A DNA stretch of 64,000 nt. Origin: Raffaelea ambrosiae. Taxonomy: Eukaryota > Ascomycota > Sordariomycetes > Ophiostomatales > Ophiostomataceae. A program made the position numbers and the translations under genes. Shown here piece after piece: positions 22,607 through 34,037 of this stretch. The stretch lies in the NCBI GenBank assembly GCA_002778195.1, contig PCDI01000001.1, positions 5,233,869-5,297,868 on the forward strand, written 5' to 3'. Under the pieces are notes generated by a model that was not told the DNA's origin, made no database searches, and saw nothing but the letters and a program-made list of their open reading frames with translations. Positions within the stretch are counted from its first letter, which is position 1. Each line of letters starts with the position of its first letter.

Positions 22607-24073
22607 CGCGGGGGTGTAAAGCAGCGCACTCGGAGAGAAAGACAAATTTTCGCGCTTTGATGCAGGCAAAACGCGGGGTCGTTCTTCGGGATCTTCCTGC
22701 GAGCCTGGCCAGCCGTATCAGGCACGAATGCATGATAACCGCCAGTCACTGCATAGCACAGCCACATCTTCGACAGGATCAACCAACCATTCACAGGCCA
22801 CGAATTGGGGCCATGCTGGCAGTTCTCACGGCTGCGTAGACATGGGTTTCTACACGGCAACGAGGCCAGATGTACCAAGGCAGACAGATACCGTTCAAAC
22901 TTCGAACTATCGAAATGTATTGACAATACCTATGACTATGGAATAAAGCAGTTCTGTCGCTGACATCCACTTGAGCAAAACTTCTGAATATTTCAAAGAT
23001 AAAGCAGTTAATAATGTAAATATTAACAGGAAAAGGAAATCAGTTGAAAGATTTAGAAGTAATCAGGTGGTTTGGGAGGTTGTAGCATTGCCATGTAAAA
23101 AAGAAATGACAAATACAATCCAATGATTTAATTGGGAGGTGAATTGAATTTTGGAGGGTTTTAAGCATAGAAACGTTGATATCCGAAACTGCAGAACACA
23201 ACATTACACCAACTACTTGGTTATTACAGCTGTTCTGCAAGCCCCTTTGTCTTTCACACTCTAATCTAAATACTTCTATTTCAGATCAGACTGCTTGGAA
23301 CCCACGGAATGATTCCAAAGTATGCAATCCAACCGAAGACTCAACAAATATATCGTCTAGTTTAGTATACCGCCCGGGGTGATCCAGATTTAATTATGGC
23401 GTGAGACCATCATACAAGGAGCACGAATGGATAGTAACATCGTGACATAGCAGTGGGTCAAAGTCGGCATAAGAGAGAAATGGACCCGTGGCGGATACCA
23501 GTGGCCAGAGTGCATAAGCACTTGACTCTCCATTGCAGTAGAGAAGACACGAAGTCTATTTTACGATTTTAGCACATCTGCCCCGAATCTTCTATTTCTC
23601 CACTTTTGACTCAGAGCTCAATACCCCTGATTCTAACCATATAAGAGGAAGCCTCTCATCCATACGATGGTCAGTGCATTGATAAAAAGTCAATCACTTC
23701 CAGATGTAGAGTCCGAAATTGCATGACCGGACCGGGAACTCAACCTGACTCACAGAAGGGCGATTGCAAGACAGATAGTCCGTCCATGTGCCCTCAGAGC
23801 AAGGCTGTCCTCGGAGCAAGGCTATGTCTTCACATACAAGCAGACCGCGGGAAGATAGTATACATGCTCGTATGGATGTGACAAAAGTGTAAGTCGTGAT
23901 ATGCACACGTTCTACACTACCGCCAAGACTTACCAGTCTTATATTCGGAGTCTCGAGTATCGGGAACAGTATCCGTCGGTTGCCTTGGTTGCGGCATCGC
24001 TGTCGAACCAGATGACTGCAGAAGAAACGACCTCTGTATGTACTGGCTGCAATTTCGCCACTTTCTCAAACTT
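22607..24073. other. AT-rich intergenic region
   Basis: Upstream of the SNF2 gene and downstream of the M20 peptidase gene. From about 22900 to 23700 the sequence is visibly AT-rich with many stops in all frames. I see no gene, tRNA or clear repeat. Confidence 0.5.
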
Positions 24074-25258
24074 TTATCCACAGAATTCTGACTCAATAGC
24101 TACAAAGGCCTCGACCAACTGGCGTATGGATTCCACCTCTACCCACTCGGTCTTGGAGTGGAGGCCATATCCTTTGGGCCCCCAAATGATGCCCGGGATA
24201 CCCTTCTCCCCGAGCAGGGCCATGTCTGTCCAGAACGTCAGGCCTTTGATTGCCGGGGTCGCTCCCATGGCCCTAGTTCCGTGCTTGGCTGCCAATTTTA
24301 CGAATTCGTGGTCTTCTGCAATGTGATATGGCGCGCGAGAAAAGTTGGTGCGGATGTCAAATTTGAAATCGGGCACGGTGGCCCCCAGCGTATTGAGGAT
24401 GGCCAGCAGCTCCGCTTTCACAGAAGCCTCCGTCTCCCCCGCGACAGTACGTCGCTCGACGAATATGGTGCACTTGGCCGGATACGATGCAAACTCCTCG
24501 CCGCCCTTGACCATGCCGCAGTGGATGTTGGGGGCCTCTGTTGCCGGCTCCCCTTGCTTACGGCGGGTCTGCAGCTCCTGTGCATGGCGGTCCAGCTCCA
24601 CCAGAAAGTAGCCGGCCTTGCAAATGGCGTCGATGCCAAGGTCGGCTCGCGAGCCGTGGGATGCCACGCCCAGAATGTCCACCTCGAAGACGACAAAGCC
24701 CTTGTGTCGGTGGATGATGGCCATCTCGGTTGGCTCCGGCACAATGGCAGCATCTGCGCGCCAGCCAGCGTCCAGAAGCTGCTCGGTGCCCATGCTCATG
24801 GCCTCTTCGTCGGCGACGGCGGCCAGAAGCACATCACCGCGCAGATTCAGCTGCTTGGCTGTGGCTACGGCGACCATGGCCGCGGCAAGGCCGCTCTTCA
24901 TATCGGCCGCGCCACGTCCATAGAGCTTGCCGTCGGAAATCGTGCCACTCAGTGCGTCCCCGTCGTAGCCGAGCAGCGTGACGGTGTCAACGTGTCCATT
25001 GAACATGAGACTTTTGCCTCCGCCCCTTCCGCGCACGACGCCCACGACGGTTGGGCGATCCGAGACTGACTCGATCCAGTGCGTTTCGATGTCGCGGTGG
25101 TCCAGCCAAGCTTTGACGTAGCGTGCAATGGCGGCCTCGCCAGGGCCGGGTGTGGAACCCAGTTCAGGACTGGACGAGTCGATCTGGACCAGAGCTTGCG
25201 TCAGAGCAACAACATCATTCGTTGTCACGTCTGGAGGATCCGGTGGGTGGGAAGCCAT
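24074..25258 (-). CDS. M20 metallopeptidase (ArgE/DapE/carboxypeptidase type)
   Basis: Zinc-dependent amidohydrolase of the M20 family, which removes acyl groups from amino acids or cleaves small peptides. One exon, 394 residues. Metal and catalytic residues are all present: His89 and Asp91 (NGHVDTV), Asp119 (GRGAADMKSG), Glu151-Glu152 (ADEEAMS) and a C-terminal His in GYGLHSKTEW. The dimerisation domain in the middle includes GVASHGSRADLG. The Met at 25258 is the first ATG in the frame; the frame continues a few codons upstream but only with non-ATG codons. No signal peptide, so cytosolic. ArgE-like acetylornithine deacetylase, DapE and aminoacylase cannot be told apart by motif; fungal DapE function is not expected. 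Confidence 0.9.
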   Translation of the reverse strand: MASHPPDPPDVTTNDVVALTQALVQIDSSSPELGSTPGPGEAAIARYVKAWLDHRDIETHWIESVSDRPTVVGVVRGRGGGKSLMFNGHVDTVTLLGYDGDALSGTISDGKLYGRGAADMKSGLAAAMVAVATAKQLNLRGDVLLAAVADEEAMSMGTEQLLDAGWRADAAIVPEPTEMAIIHRHKGFVVFEVDILGVASHGSRADLGIDAICKAGYFLVELDRHAQELQTRRKQGEPATEAPNIHCGMVKGGEEFASYPAKCTIFVERRTVAGETEASVKAELLAILNTLGATVPDFKFDIRTNFSRAPYHIAEDHEFVKLAAKHGTRAMGATPAIKGLTFWTDMALLGEKGIPGIIWGPKGYGLHSKTEWVEVESIRQLVEAFVAIESEFCG

Positions 25259-27990
25259 GTCCAAAACAAACAGAAAGGGGAAAGCAACCCTCCCCAAGAT
25301 AAGGGATTCTGATCGGGAAACTCAGAAGAAGGATTGCGTTGTCGTTGATATGTAAATTGATATGCTAGCTTCGTCAGAGCCAAGTTTCTCGGCCCGGCTG
25401 CTGGTGGGCGTGGTATCCAACGAGGAAGCAGATGAGTGAGATAACCCCACTCTTGAAGGCTCCCGAGCCTCGAGGGCACGGAGAGCAAAGGTGGAGTTGT
25501 TCGAGAACGCCCCTAAGCTGAAAACAACCACCGGCCACACTAGCCCCCGGAAGGATTCTTCGCGCCATATTGATATGCAGGGCAAACGACAAAGAACTAC
25601 GAAAAGCCTCTATGCATGCAAAAGAAACTAAACTACGATAGAAATGAAGGGAGTGAGAAAAAGGACTCGTCGCGTCGTTGTTTTGCGTGATTCGACGCCT
25701 CTCTTCGCGAAGGAAGACAGGGACTGAATGGTTCGTATACGTGAGAGCGTACAATACCTGCAAAAGTGCACGGCTTGGTTACTTCTGTAGCGGACGCTCT
25801 ATCCGAGTATTGTGTACTATATAGATTGTGGTAATATGTTGTCGGTGTCACTACTCGGTCTCACTATCCGGGGGAGGCGTCCCTGATAACGGATTCCCAT
25901 GCCGACCTGTTTTGGATATTGGGGCACACTAAAATCCTACGAGTAAGATGTGTAAGATAAGATATATATGGGACATGGCAAGAGACGCCGAGGCAGCGCA
26001 GAGGGTTGCATTATTGCAGCTGTCCTGCAAGTCTCAGCCGGGCTGCCAGAGTTGCCCGACACCTTCCAGAACTACGGGGCGCAGGGCTGTCTTCTGCCCA
26101 GTTCCGCCAACCAGTATCACGGTAACTGGCCACTCGCGACCCGAGGGGCCCGTGTTGGGCAACCGTTAACAGTTGCTGGATGCGGCTCTCGGTGGGAGCA
26201 GGAAACCTGTTCATGGGAGATGCTGGGCCAAGGCCAACCCGGACGTGATCTCTTTGCGCGAACACAGTCCGAATGCGTGATGGGCATGCCTTTGTTCGAA
26301 AGCAGAGGAGCCCCCGAGAAGTGCGCTCTGTCGGCAGGACTTTCCAAGAAGGTCCGCAGGCATGCTCATTTTTCAGGTCAATGCGGGAGGCTCCTGATAC
26401 TTTTTCAATATCGTCGGAGTGCCACTGTCCCAATCGAGGCGCAGAGCGCAGCTTTCCACCGCAAACGGTAGGCAAACACACGTGTTATTTCGGACCATCC
26501 GGCTCTGGATGTAGTTCGGTGTTGTCTGATGCTGCTCAATACGGTCGCGAAAGGTATTGGCATCCGGCCAGCGTCGGCACATACTTCATGGTGCGCTTGT
26601 GGCTGGTGGCGAACGGGCGCGTTTTTGAAACGGCGATGGCACCCAGTCGGTTTTTTTTTACTCAAATGCAGCACACATACCAAGCTCATCAATGGCGAAA
26701 AAAGTCGTTGCACACGTATCTTACTGCATGGAACAGCTGTGTGCCACGGTCCAGCCTGTGATCCAGCCGCACAGAGATCGCGTGAAAACTCGGGAACAGT
26801 TTCCCAATATGGAGAGAAATGACGGGGGGGCGCTGCAAGGAAGGGGGCCATGGAACGTTTGGAACATTCCATTCTCCCTCGCGAGGCCATCCCGCGCATC
26901 TTGGGGTACGATGACTATGCTTTGGGCTCATTGTGCGCGCCTTGGCAGTCGATTGCTGCAGTGGGATGTTACCGTGCATGCTTGTCTTTCGGGGTGAGCG
27001 AGCGCCCCCAAAAACAAAGCAAAACAAAAAAAAAAAAATGCATGGTTCTTTCCGTACCTTACATACGCGGCCCAGCAGCCAAGTTTGCTTGCCTTGACCC
27101 CGGAGTGGCCGACACTGGACTCTGGGAAGCGATATGGATACCCATGGAAAAAGATATGTGTAGCACGGTAGTACGTATACTGCATGGCCTCCGCGAGGAC
27201 TACTCGTATGTAGCTTTATCTCTGGGCGGTCGCTTGGGCGGCAGCCATCTGGACTACAGCTGTGACTAACACTTTTCAATACTAGCTCCAAGCTATCTTA
27301 TCTTCGAGAACACAGAATGCCAGCCTCAAGCCACGCTCAAGGTGGACTAGCACACGAAAGTGGACTAACACGCGGAACTTGTGGGACGGCCTGCCGGGGG
27401 AGTGGAGCCGCGGCCGATACAAAGAGCGACACCATAGACAAGCAAAGAGAGACTGGTGCCCTGCTTACGCTCTTATCGCGTCGTCCTGTATGGAGGAGCG
27501 AGAGACCAGTGAGAACACAGGTGTGTCTCAGGTGGGGGGGTTGTACTATGTACATGGCAGGCGAGGCGATATTGCACCCGTGGCGTCGGCCAGGGGGGGG
27601 CTTGGCGAGATAAGACAGCTGGAGATGATGTTCGCGAGCGAGCAGGATCAACACAACCAAGTAGAGACCGAGCACGGGAAAGGGAAGCTCGCTTTGCCTC
27701 GCGCTGGCCCTTCCTGGGTGTGCTGGAGGGCCTGGCATGTCTTAAAAGGGGCCCGCGCGACGCTCTCTGCCCACGGTTCGTTTCCCAGGCTGTGTCGTCT
27801 GAACTTGGCTTGGCTTTTTGGGTTCCTCTTCTGCAAGCCGATCTTCCATTCTTTTTGTGTTGATTTTGATTTTGTTTCGCTTTGTCTCTGCCTGGTCTCC
27901 CAAAGCCGGACAACTGCACTGTACGACCCCTTCACACAGAGCACACCCCCTCCACCGGGCCGAGCATTATCCGACCATACCCCCTCCACC
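25259..27990. promoter_or_regulatory. long intergenic region with GATA sites ahead of the permease
   Basis: About 2.7 kb with no supported gene; open frames overlap each other on both strands and show no domain. The part nearest the permease carries four HGATAR-type sites: 27216-27221, 27298-27303 and 27473-27478 on the minus strand, 27608-27613 on the plus strand. This matches nitrogen control of an amino-acid permease (inference). A pyrimidine-rich leader (tctccc-like) precedes the ATG at 27991. Confidence 0.4.
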
Positions 27991-29706
27991 ATGTCGGCCA
28001 ACAACTACATCGACTCCGGCAAGGAGAGCAGTCCGCACGATGACAAGTCGGCCGATATCGAGGCGGGCGTCACCCGTGTGTACTCGGGCGAGCCCACGGG
28101 CTCGGCGGACGAGATCACGCACCGTGGCCTGAAGAGCCGGCACGCGCAGATGATTGCCCTGGGCGGCACGATTGGCACAGGGTGAGCACGACACGACCAA
28201 TGGCTTCCTGGCGTTTCGCACGATGCTAACGACTTGCTCCGCAGTCTCTTCGTCGGCTCGGGCCAAACACTGGCCAATGGCGGCCCGGCCTTCATTCTGG
28301 CGGGCTACTGCATGATGACCTTTCTCGTTCTCTGCGTCGTGACCGCCATCACGGAGGTCGCCGCATACCTCCCCGTCCACGGCGCCAGCATGTCCTACTA
28401 CGGCTACCGCTACGTGTCACGCTCGTTTGGCTTCGCGCTCGGCTACCTGTACTGGTACGCCCTGGGCATCCTGGTCCCCTACGAAATCACGGCCGCCGGC
28501 CTGGTCATCGACTACTGGCCCAACAACGTCAACATTGCTGTCTGGATCACCATCATGCTGGTCATCATTCTCATTCTGAACTTCATGCCCGTGCGCTTCT
28601 ACGGCGAGACCGAGTTCTGGTTTGCCGGCACAAAGGTCCTCATGATGATTGCGCTGCTGATGGTGTCCTTCATCCTCTTCTGGGGCGGTGGCCCGTCGCG
28701 CGACCGGCTGGGCTTCCGCTACTGGCAGCATCCGGGCGCCGCCTTCACCTACGGTGACCTCACCGGCAGCACCGGCTACTTTGTCAACTTTTGGAAAACC
28801 TTCATCTCCTGCGTCTTCCCCTTCACGTTCGCGCCCGAGCTGCTCGTCGTGACCGGTGGCGAGATGGAGAACCCCCGCCGCAACCTCCCTGTGGCCTCGC
28901 GCCGCTACTTCTACCGTCTGGTCATCTTCTACGTCCTGTCCGTCCTCGCCATCGGCGTCACCTGCCCGGCCGACGACCCGCGCCTGACCGACGGCGGCGC
29001 CGGTGCCGGCTCCTCGGCCTTTGTCGTGGCCCTGGCCAACGCCAGCATCCCGGTCCTCCCCCACATCATCAACGCCGTCATTCTCATCTCGGCCTGGTCT
29101 TCGGGCAACTCCTTCCTGTACATCTCCAGCCGCGCCCTCTACTCCCTGGCCGTGCAGGGCTCCGCCCCCGCCATCTGCAAGAAGTGCAACCGCTGGGGTG
29201 TGCCCTACGTTGCCGTGTGCGTCAGTGCGCTCTTCACGCCCCTGGCCTACATGAACGTGGCCTCCTCCGGCTCCGTCGTCTTCAACTGGTTCGTGAACCT
29301 GACCAACACCTGGGGCATGACCTCCTGGGTGTGCTGCTGCATCATCTACCTGCGCTTCCGCAAGGCCCGTCTGGCGCAGGGCGTCGAGGTGCCCTACACC
29401 CATTTCCTGCAGCCGTGGGGCTCCTACATTGCCATCTTCATGTTCACCCTGGCCTGCCTGACCAACGGCTTCACCGTCTTCTTCCCTGCCAACTGGTCTC
29501 CCTCCAGTTTCCTGACCGCATACATTGGCATTCCCATCTTCTTTGTCATGTACTTTGGCCACCGCATCTACTTCTGGAAGGACCGTTGGGCCTTCCGGCC
29601 CGAAGACGTGGACATGCACACGGGTCTGCAAGAGGTCATCGATGTCGAGCGGCCAATGAAGCTGCGCACCGGATGGACCAAGTACCTGTGGGCGATCATT
29701 GAATAA
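27991..29706 (+). CDS. amino-acid permease (YAT/APC family)
   Basis: Plasma-membrane amino-acid:proton symporter of the fungal YAT family. Two exons, 27991-28181 and 28245-29706, with a 63-bp intron; 550 residues. The join restores the first helix signature MIALGGTIGTGLFVGSG. About twelve hydrophobic segments follow, with family marks such as GYLYWYALGILVPYEITAA, FKYWQHPG-like FRYWQHPGAA, and SAWSSGNSFLYISSRALYS. The C-terminal tail RTGWTKYLWAIIE is cytosolic. The ATG at 27991 has a good context (ccaccATGT). Its substrate among the amino acids is not predictable. Confidence 0.94.
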
Positions 29707-30429
29707 GGCTGTTCAGTGTCCGCCGGTTTCCTGTTTTCCTTTTCGTTACATTGCATAGACTAGAAGAATACCACAAACGGATTTTCTAAAAAAAAAGTAA
29801 AATTTCTGCTCGAATTCTTCGCTTCTCGGGTCGTGATCCGGTTATCTCCAAACGCAACTAATCCATTTGACAAATGATAACCGTGGCGACTGTGGCAGGG
29901 GCAAAAGGTCAGCCAGCGAATAATCGGCCAAGTTGGTGTTGGTTTGCGTCGTAGTCAAGAGATCACCGTTTCCATCCCTGAGATCCACTCTTGCTTGCCC
30001 CTTGCTATTCTGCAGAGGCGACGTTCTGATAAGGAATGAGGAAAAGTCGATAAAAGGGGAACATGAATAATCCACCGATATGGTAGCCCTCGTAGTCCTC
30101 AACGTTGGCGAATTGTGGATATGACCTCCGGTACAACACGAAGTTTATTGTCTATTTGCAGGGGCCGGTGCTGTATGTGTGAACAACAGCTTATTGGTCG
30201 GCGGAGGTAACAATGGTGTGGACACAAGGCTGGGTTCCAGTGGGGTGAGAACCCCGCAACGACGAGAAAACAAACAGTCTGATGGAATCTCTGTCGTACC
30301 ATGTTCGTCGCTGAATTTGAAACCATGGCGAAGAGTTGTTTCTGGCTCTACGTCTGTAGAACAAATCCGAGTTCTACCGCCGCTTCACCTTTGACTTTCC
30401 TTGTCCAGTCGCCAAGTCGTGAAGAGAAA
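29707..30429. other. intergenic region
   Basis: Downstream of the permease and upstream of the patatin remnant. An A-run at about 29790 may belong to the permease 3' end. No gene or repeat is seen. Confidence 0.45.
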
Positions 30430-31517
30430 CGGATAAATTTAAAGATGGGGGACATGCCGATTGTATCCGTCTCCTGTCTCTTGGTACGTCTCAACTACTT
30501 TATTCATGCTCCGGCATTCTATGGCATGCGGCGTAATACTAACAGATCAGGCGGAGGTGGTATTCGGGGCCGGTCTTCTCTAGTGATTCTCAAATACCTC
30601 ATGGAACAAGTCGACTCGAAATTTCCACCCAAACCATGTAAATACTTCTAGCTGATCGGGGGGACAAGCACCGGTGGGTAAGTCCCAATTCTGTTATTTG
30701 CGACCCCTGCTGGGGTCTGGACACACGGCCAGGGACTGACAATCGCGTAGTCTGATTGCGTTGATGCTAGGACGTCTCCACATGAATGTGGACGAGTGTA
30801 TTGAAAAGTACATGGCGCTGTCGTCAGTTGCCTTCTCTCTCAATCGACCGAAAGCCAACATCGCCGGACGAATCAAAGACAAGTGGACGGCCGGCGGCAA
30901 GTACAGCTTGAAAAGCCTCGCCAACGAATTCAAGACAGCTGCCGAACAGCTCGAGGGCAATGCCGACGCTCCACTTCTCGAACAGAATGGAACGTGCAAA
31001 GTGTGCGTTCTGTCGCGAACCTATGGCCGTTGAGTGTTCTCGTGCTAACTCTTCCAGTTTCGTTTGTGCCAACACCAAGGCCCTGAACCGGCCGGTCTTG
31101 ATGAGGCCATGCGTTGCCGACCGTGCGGTCAAAGATATTTCACTTTCCGGCTGTCGAATCTGGGAAGCAGCTGGAGCCACGTCGGCAGCCACAAAGTTCT
31201 TTGATTCTATGCACATCAACATGAATGACTATGTGGACGGTGCGACCGGCATAAGCAACCCAGTGGAGGTGGTGCTTGCCGAAGCCAAAGAGCTTTGGAC
31301 TGATGCATCGAATAAGATTCAGTGCATCGTCAGCATCGGAACGGGCCTGTCTACACCGAGGGATTTTGGTGACAACCTCTTGGAAATCAAGGACATTCTC
31401 GTCGCTCTGTGCACCGAGACTGAGCGAACCGAGAGGAGATTTCACGTCAATCAGGCCGACTTGGGTGTCGGCGGCCGACTCGGGAACGGCAGTAGTACAC
31501 ATGCTGTATCCGATTGA
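30430..31517 (+). pseudogene. patatin-like phospholipase, disrupted by an in-frame stop
   Basis: The plus strand holds a clear patatin domain. Exons: up to 30483, then 30551-30677, 30751-31002 and 31058-31517; the introns have good donors, a TACTAAC branch and AG acceptors. The joined frame shows the oxyanion-hole loop as LLSLGGGGIRGRSSL, the nucleophile elbow GTSTGGLIALMLGRL and the dyad Asp in VDGATGISNPVEV. A TAG at 30649-30651 lies in frame four residues before GTSTGG, and no intron can remove it. The usual Asp of the DGGGIRG loop reads Gly here. No start codon is found in frame upstream. The stop would leave no active product, so I call it a pseudogene. CAG to TAG would fit a RIP-type C-to-T change (inference). 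Confidence 0.75.
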
Positions 31518-32011
31518 AGACGGCTGTGCGGAATACAACTGTTTGGCAGGCAATGAAGAAATCTCCCACAGACGCACCTGCTCATATTCCCGCAGCATCT
31601 GTGGCGGTCGAAGCATTTTAGTTTTGTCTGACAGTGCATCTGTCGAGCGAAAGTATCAGGGCAGAGCCAACCTGCTTCAGTACTCGCACTCTGAGGTCTG
31701 TCGAGTCCAAAGGCTACGTGCGTGTTCGTATGGAGGATTGCATAAATTACCACCACTGTGCAGGACGCGAACAGTTGCGCCTTCGAGAAACTATTGACAA
31801 AGCTTACGGCAACCGTTTGTCAGACTAGATGGTAGCGAGGGAGGACGGCGACGATCGTTCAGCTGAGGGAGCCAAGACACTTGTCATCTCTCTTTTCGGC
31901 GTTTGTCTCAGTGTCGGGGCAGGAAAGCTTTATTTAACCTTAATTGGCCACTAAGCCGTGAAAATTTGGAGCAGACAAGCTTGACTAAAGAAACCATCAT
32001 CAGCCTTGACC
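31518..32011. other. intergenic region
   Basis: Between the patatin remnant and the deaminase gene. A plus-strand open frame continues after the patatin domain but I cannot tie it to that gene or to any family. Confidence 0.4.
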
Positions 32012-32746
32012 ATGTGGTTCGTTTCCAATATGAGTGCCTTGGCACTCTCTCTTCTCGACCTTTCATCGTCCTACACCGGCCTCATGGGCAACGCCGGCCT
32101 GGCCCAGCAGGACGTCCTCGCCGCCCAGAGAGAGGCGGCTTCGGTCGTCAACGGCATCCCGCACAGCACCCGCGTCCATTGGATGCGCGAGGCCAACGCC
32201 GCACTGCTCGCCGTGACCAAGACGTCCTGCCCGTTTCAGGCCTTTGGCTCGGTCATCGTCAACCATACCGCCGACACCGGCGGCCTCGGCGAGCTCGTCT
32301 GCATCGGCGCCAATGCCAACCGCCAGACCGGCAACCCGACGCTGCACGGCGAGATCGCCGCGATCAACAACTGCACCGCGGTCTTGACCGACCCCGAGGG
32401 ACCTTATCGGCTGGCCCCGCACGAATTGCCGGCGGCGCTTGCCACGCTCTCGCTCTACACCAACGCCGAGAGCTGCCCCATGTGTGCGTCCGCCATCCGC
32501 TGGGCAGGGTTCCGCGAGTACGTGTACGGGACGACCATCGACAAGCTGATCGCACAGGGATGGCCGCAGATCGGCATTGCGTCGGCCGAAGTGTTTCGCA
32601 AGTCGGGACGGCTGCCATCGACGACGGCACTGCTGGGCTCGGTCCTGACCAACGAGACGGACAAGTATTTTGCGTGGCAGTTTGACAGCAGGGCGGCCTG
32701 TCCGCCCGGCTGCGACCGCGTAGAGGGATACTGCAACAGTGTGTGA
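32012..32746 (+). CDS. CMP/dCMP-type zinc deaminase
   Basis: Single-exon gene, 244 residues. The zinc site is complete: HGEIAAINNC supplies the His and catalytic Glu, and ESCPMCASA supplies the PCxxC pair. This places it in the cytosine/guanine/tRNA-adenosine deaminase superfamily. It is longer than yeast cytosine deaminase (158 residues); the extra length is an N-terminal stretch and a Cys-containing tail (ACPPGCDRVEGYC). The first residues (MWFVSNMSALALSLLDL) are weakly hydrophobic and might be a signal peptide, and several NxT/NxS sites are present, so an exported enzyme is possible but unproven. A second ATG at 32030 is an alternative start. Substrate not determined. Confidence 0.85.
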   Translation: MWFVSNMSALALSLLDLSSSYTGLMGNAGLAQQDVLAAQREAASVVNGIPHSTRVHWMREANAALLAVTKTSCPFQAFGSVIVNHTADTGGLGELVCIGANANRQTGNPTLHGEIAAINNCTAVLTDPEGPYRLAPHELPAALATLSLYTNAESCPMCASAIRWAGFREYVYGTTIDKLIAQGWPQIGIASAEVFRKSGRLPSTTALLGSVLTNETDKYFAWQFDSRAACPPGCDRVEGYCNSV

Positions 32747-32900
32747 GGGCGGGCAGAAACTCGGATACAACGACGTTGAATGTGCCCAAAAGTGTATCTG
32801 AATCGAGCAGCTCGCTTTCTCTCTATGCAATCGTCCCTCATAATAATAAAAACCTATTAAAAAAACCCAAATTTTTTTTTCATATCATGTAACGTAAAAT

Positions 32901-33734
32901 CTAGCCCAAATCACGACGCATAAAGACGGCATGCAATCTATCCACGCTCTCGTCCGTCCCATTGTTCGAGTAATACCCCTCGACCATCTTGATCAGGCGG
33001 TACCCGCGACGTCCGTACCATTCCTGGTTGGTAATCTTCTGCGGGATGCCGAGCGCCCCAAAGGTGCGAAACTGCTCATCGGCCCGGAGCGTGTCGAGAG
33101 CCAACGTCTTGGCATTGAGTGGTGGCTGCTCGGCCATGGTCTCGATCAGGTCCATGGCTGCGCTTCCCAGGCCGCTGCCCTGTAGGGCGCGGGATACATA
33201 CAGCGACTTGATCCAATAGACGCCCTCCTTGGGCAGGTCCAGCTCGACGTTGCGCCGGATGGCCATGGTATTGGATGTTTCCAGAGCAATGTGGCCGACG
33301 GGCACGAACTCCTCGCCGGTCGGCGTGCGGGAGACGCCCCGGATAGACTTCGCCGTGTCTTTCACGGGAGAAGCATCCTGATGCAAGTCAGAAAGAGATA
33401 CCTTCGAAGACGCACTGATTCTCTTGGGGGGGGGGAGTTGACATACACCTGGGAAAGCCCCAGCGTGCTTGGCGAGCAGCTCTGCTCTGTTGGGCTCCTT
33501 GGAGGACAAGATCTAGGCAGCGAATATCAGTACAAGGACAAGCACAAACGCAAGTCATCTTGTCCTTACCACCCAATACAAGCACTTCTTGCCCGCTAGC
33601 TGCTTATCTCGCCATTCCAGCGTCACGGCGTCGATGTCCCACCCGCAGGCCACGCGCTGCGAAACCAGTCGTTTGATGTGATCCTCAGACTCCGGGTCCC
33701 ATGGGAGAAGCTCGACAACAACCTTGACCGCCAT
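32901..33734 (-). CDS. GNAT-family N-acetyltransferase
   Basis: Acetyl-CoA-dependent acyltransferase. Three exons (33734-33570, 33512-33447, 33377-32901) give 235 residues. Introns are 57 and 69 bp; the second contains the C-run near 33430. The acetyl-CoA loop is LQGSGLGSAAMDLIE, preceded by the beta-4 strand YWIKSLYVSRAL. The C-terminus (NQEWYGRRGYRLIKMVEGYY) matches the last strand-helix of the fold. It is convergent with the deaminase gene, about 150 bp away. Substrate unknown. The 300 bases between this gene and the next upstream gene hold only a T-rich patch. Confidence 0.85.
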
Positions 33735-34037
33735 GACTGAAAGACAACGGGGCGCGCGACTCGTAGCCCACCCGTGAGCTGTGCTGAGCTGGACTACGGC
33801 AAGGTTTTGTACTTCAAAAAAGAGAGGCGAATTTGCACGTGATCGGGGAAGGAGTCAGAGAAAGAGTCAGACCCCGAATCCAGAGACGACCCACCACATC
33901 AATTTTTAGTGCGCATAAGACGGGATGACGACTAACCAGCCCGTATTTCGCTCAAGGTTCCGTTGGACCTTTTTTTTTCACCTTCTTTTTCCCGCGTCAT
34001 GGCTCTGATTTTCTGGCCCGGCCATTGCACGATCTGG

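Noticed and set aside
22900..23700. AT-rich block as a possible RIP-degraded transposon
   Set aside because: No terminal repeats, transposase fragments or target-site duplication could be seen by eye.
23901..24326. 141-codon plus-strand frame
   Set aside because: Its second half is antisense to the M20 peptidase and the first half has no domain.
27379..28185. 268-codon plus-strand frame extending the YAT permease upstream
   Set aside because: The upstream part is leader sequence without domain content; the ATG at 27991 has a good context and matches the family's N-terminus.
28417..29631. 404-codon open frame on the minus strand
   Set aside because: It is the antisense shadow of the YAT permease gene; its sequence is a low-complexity string of His, Asp, Glu and Gly with no domain.
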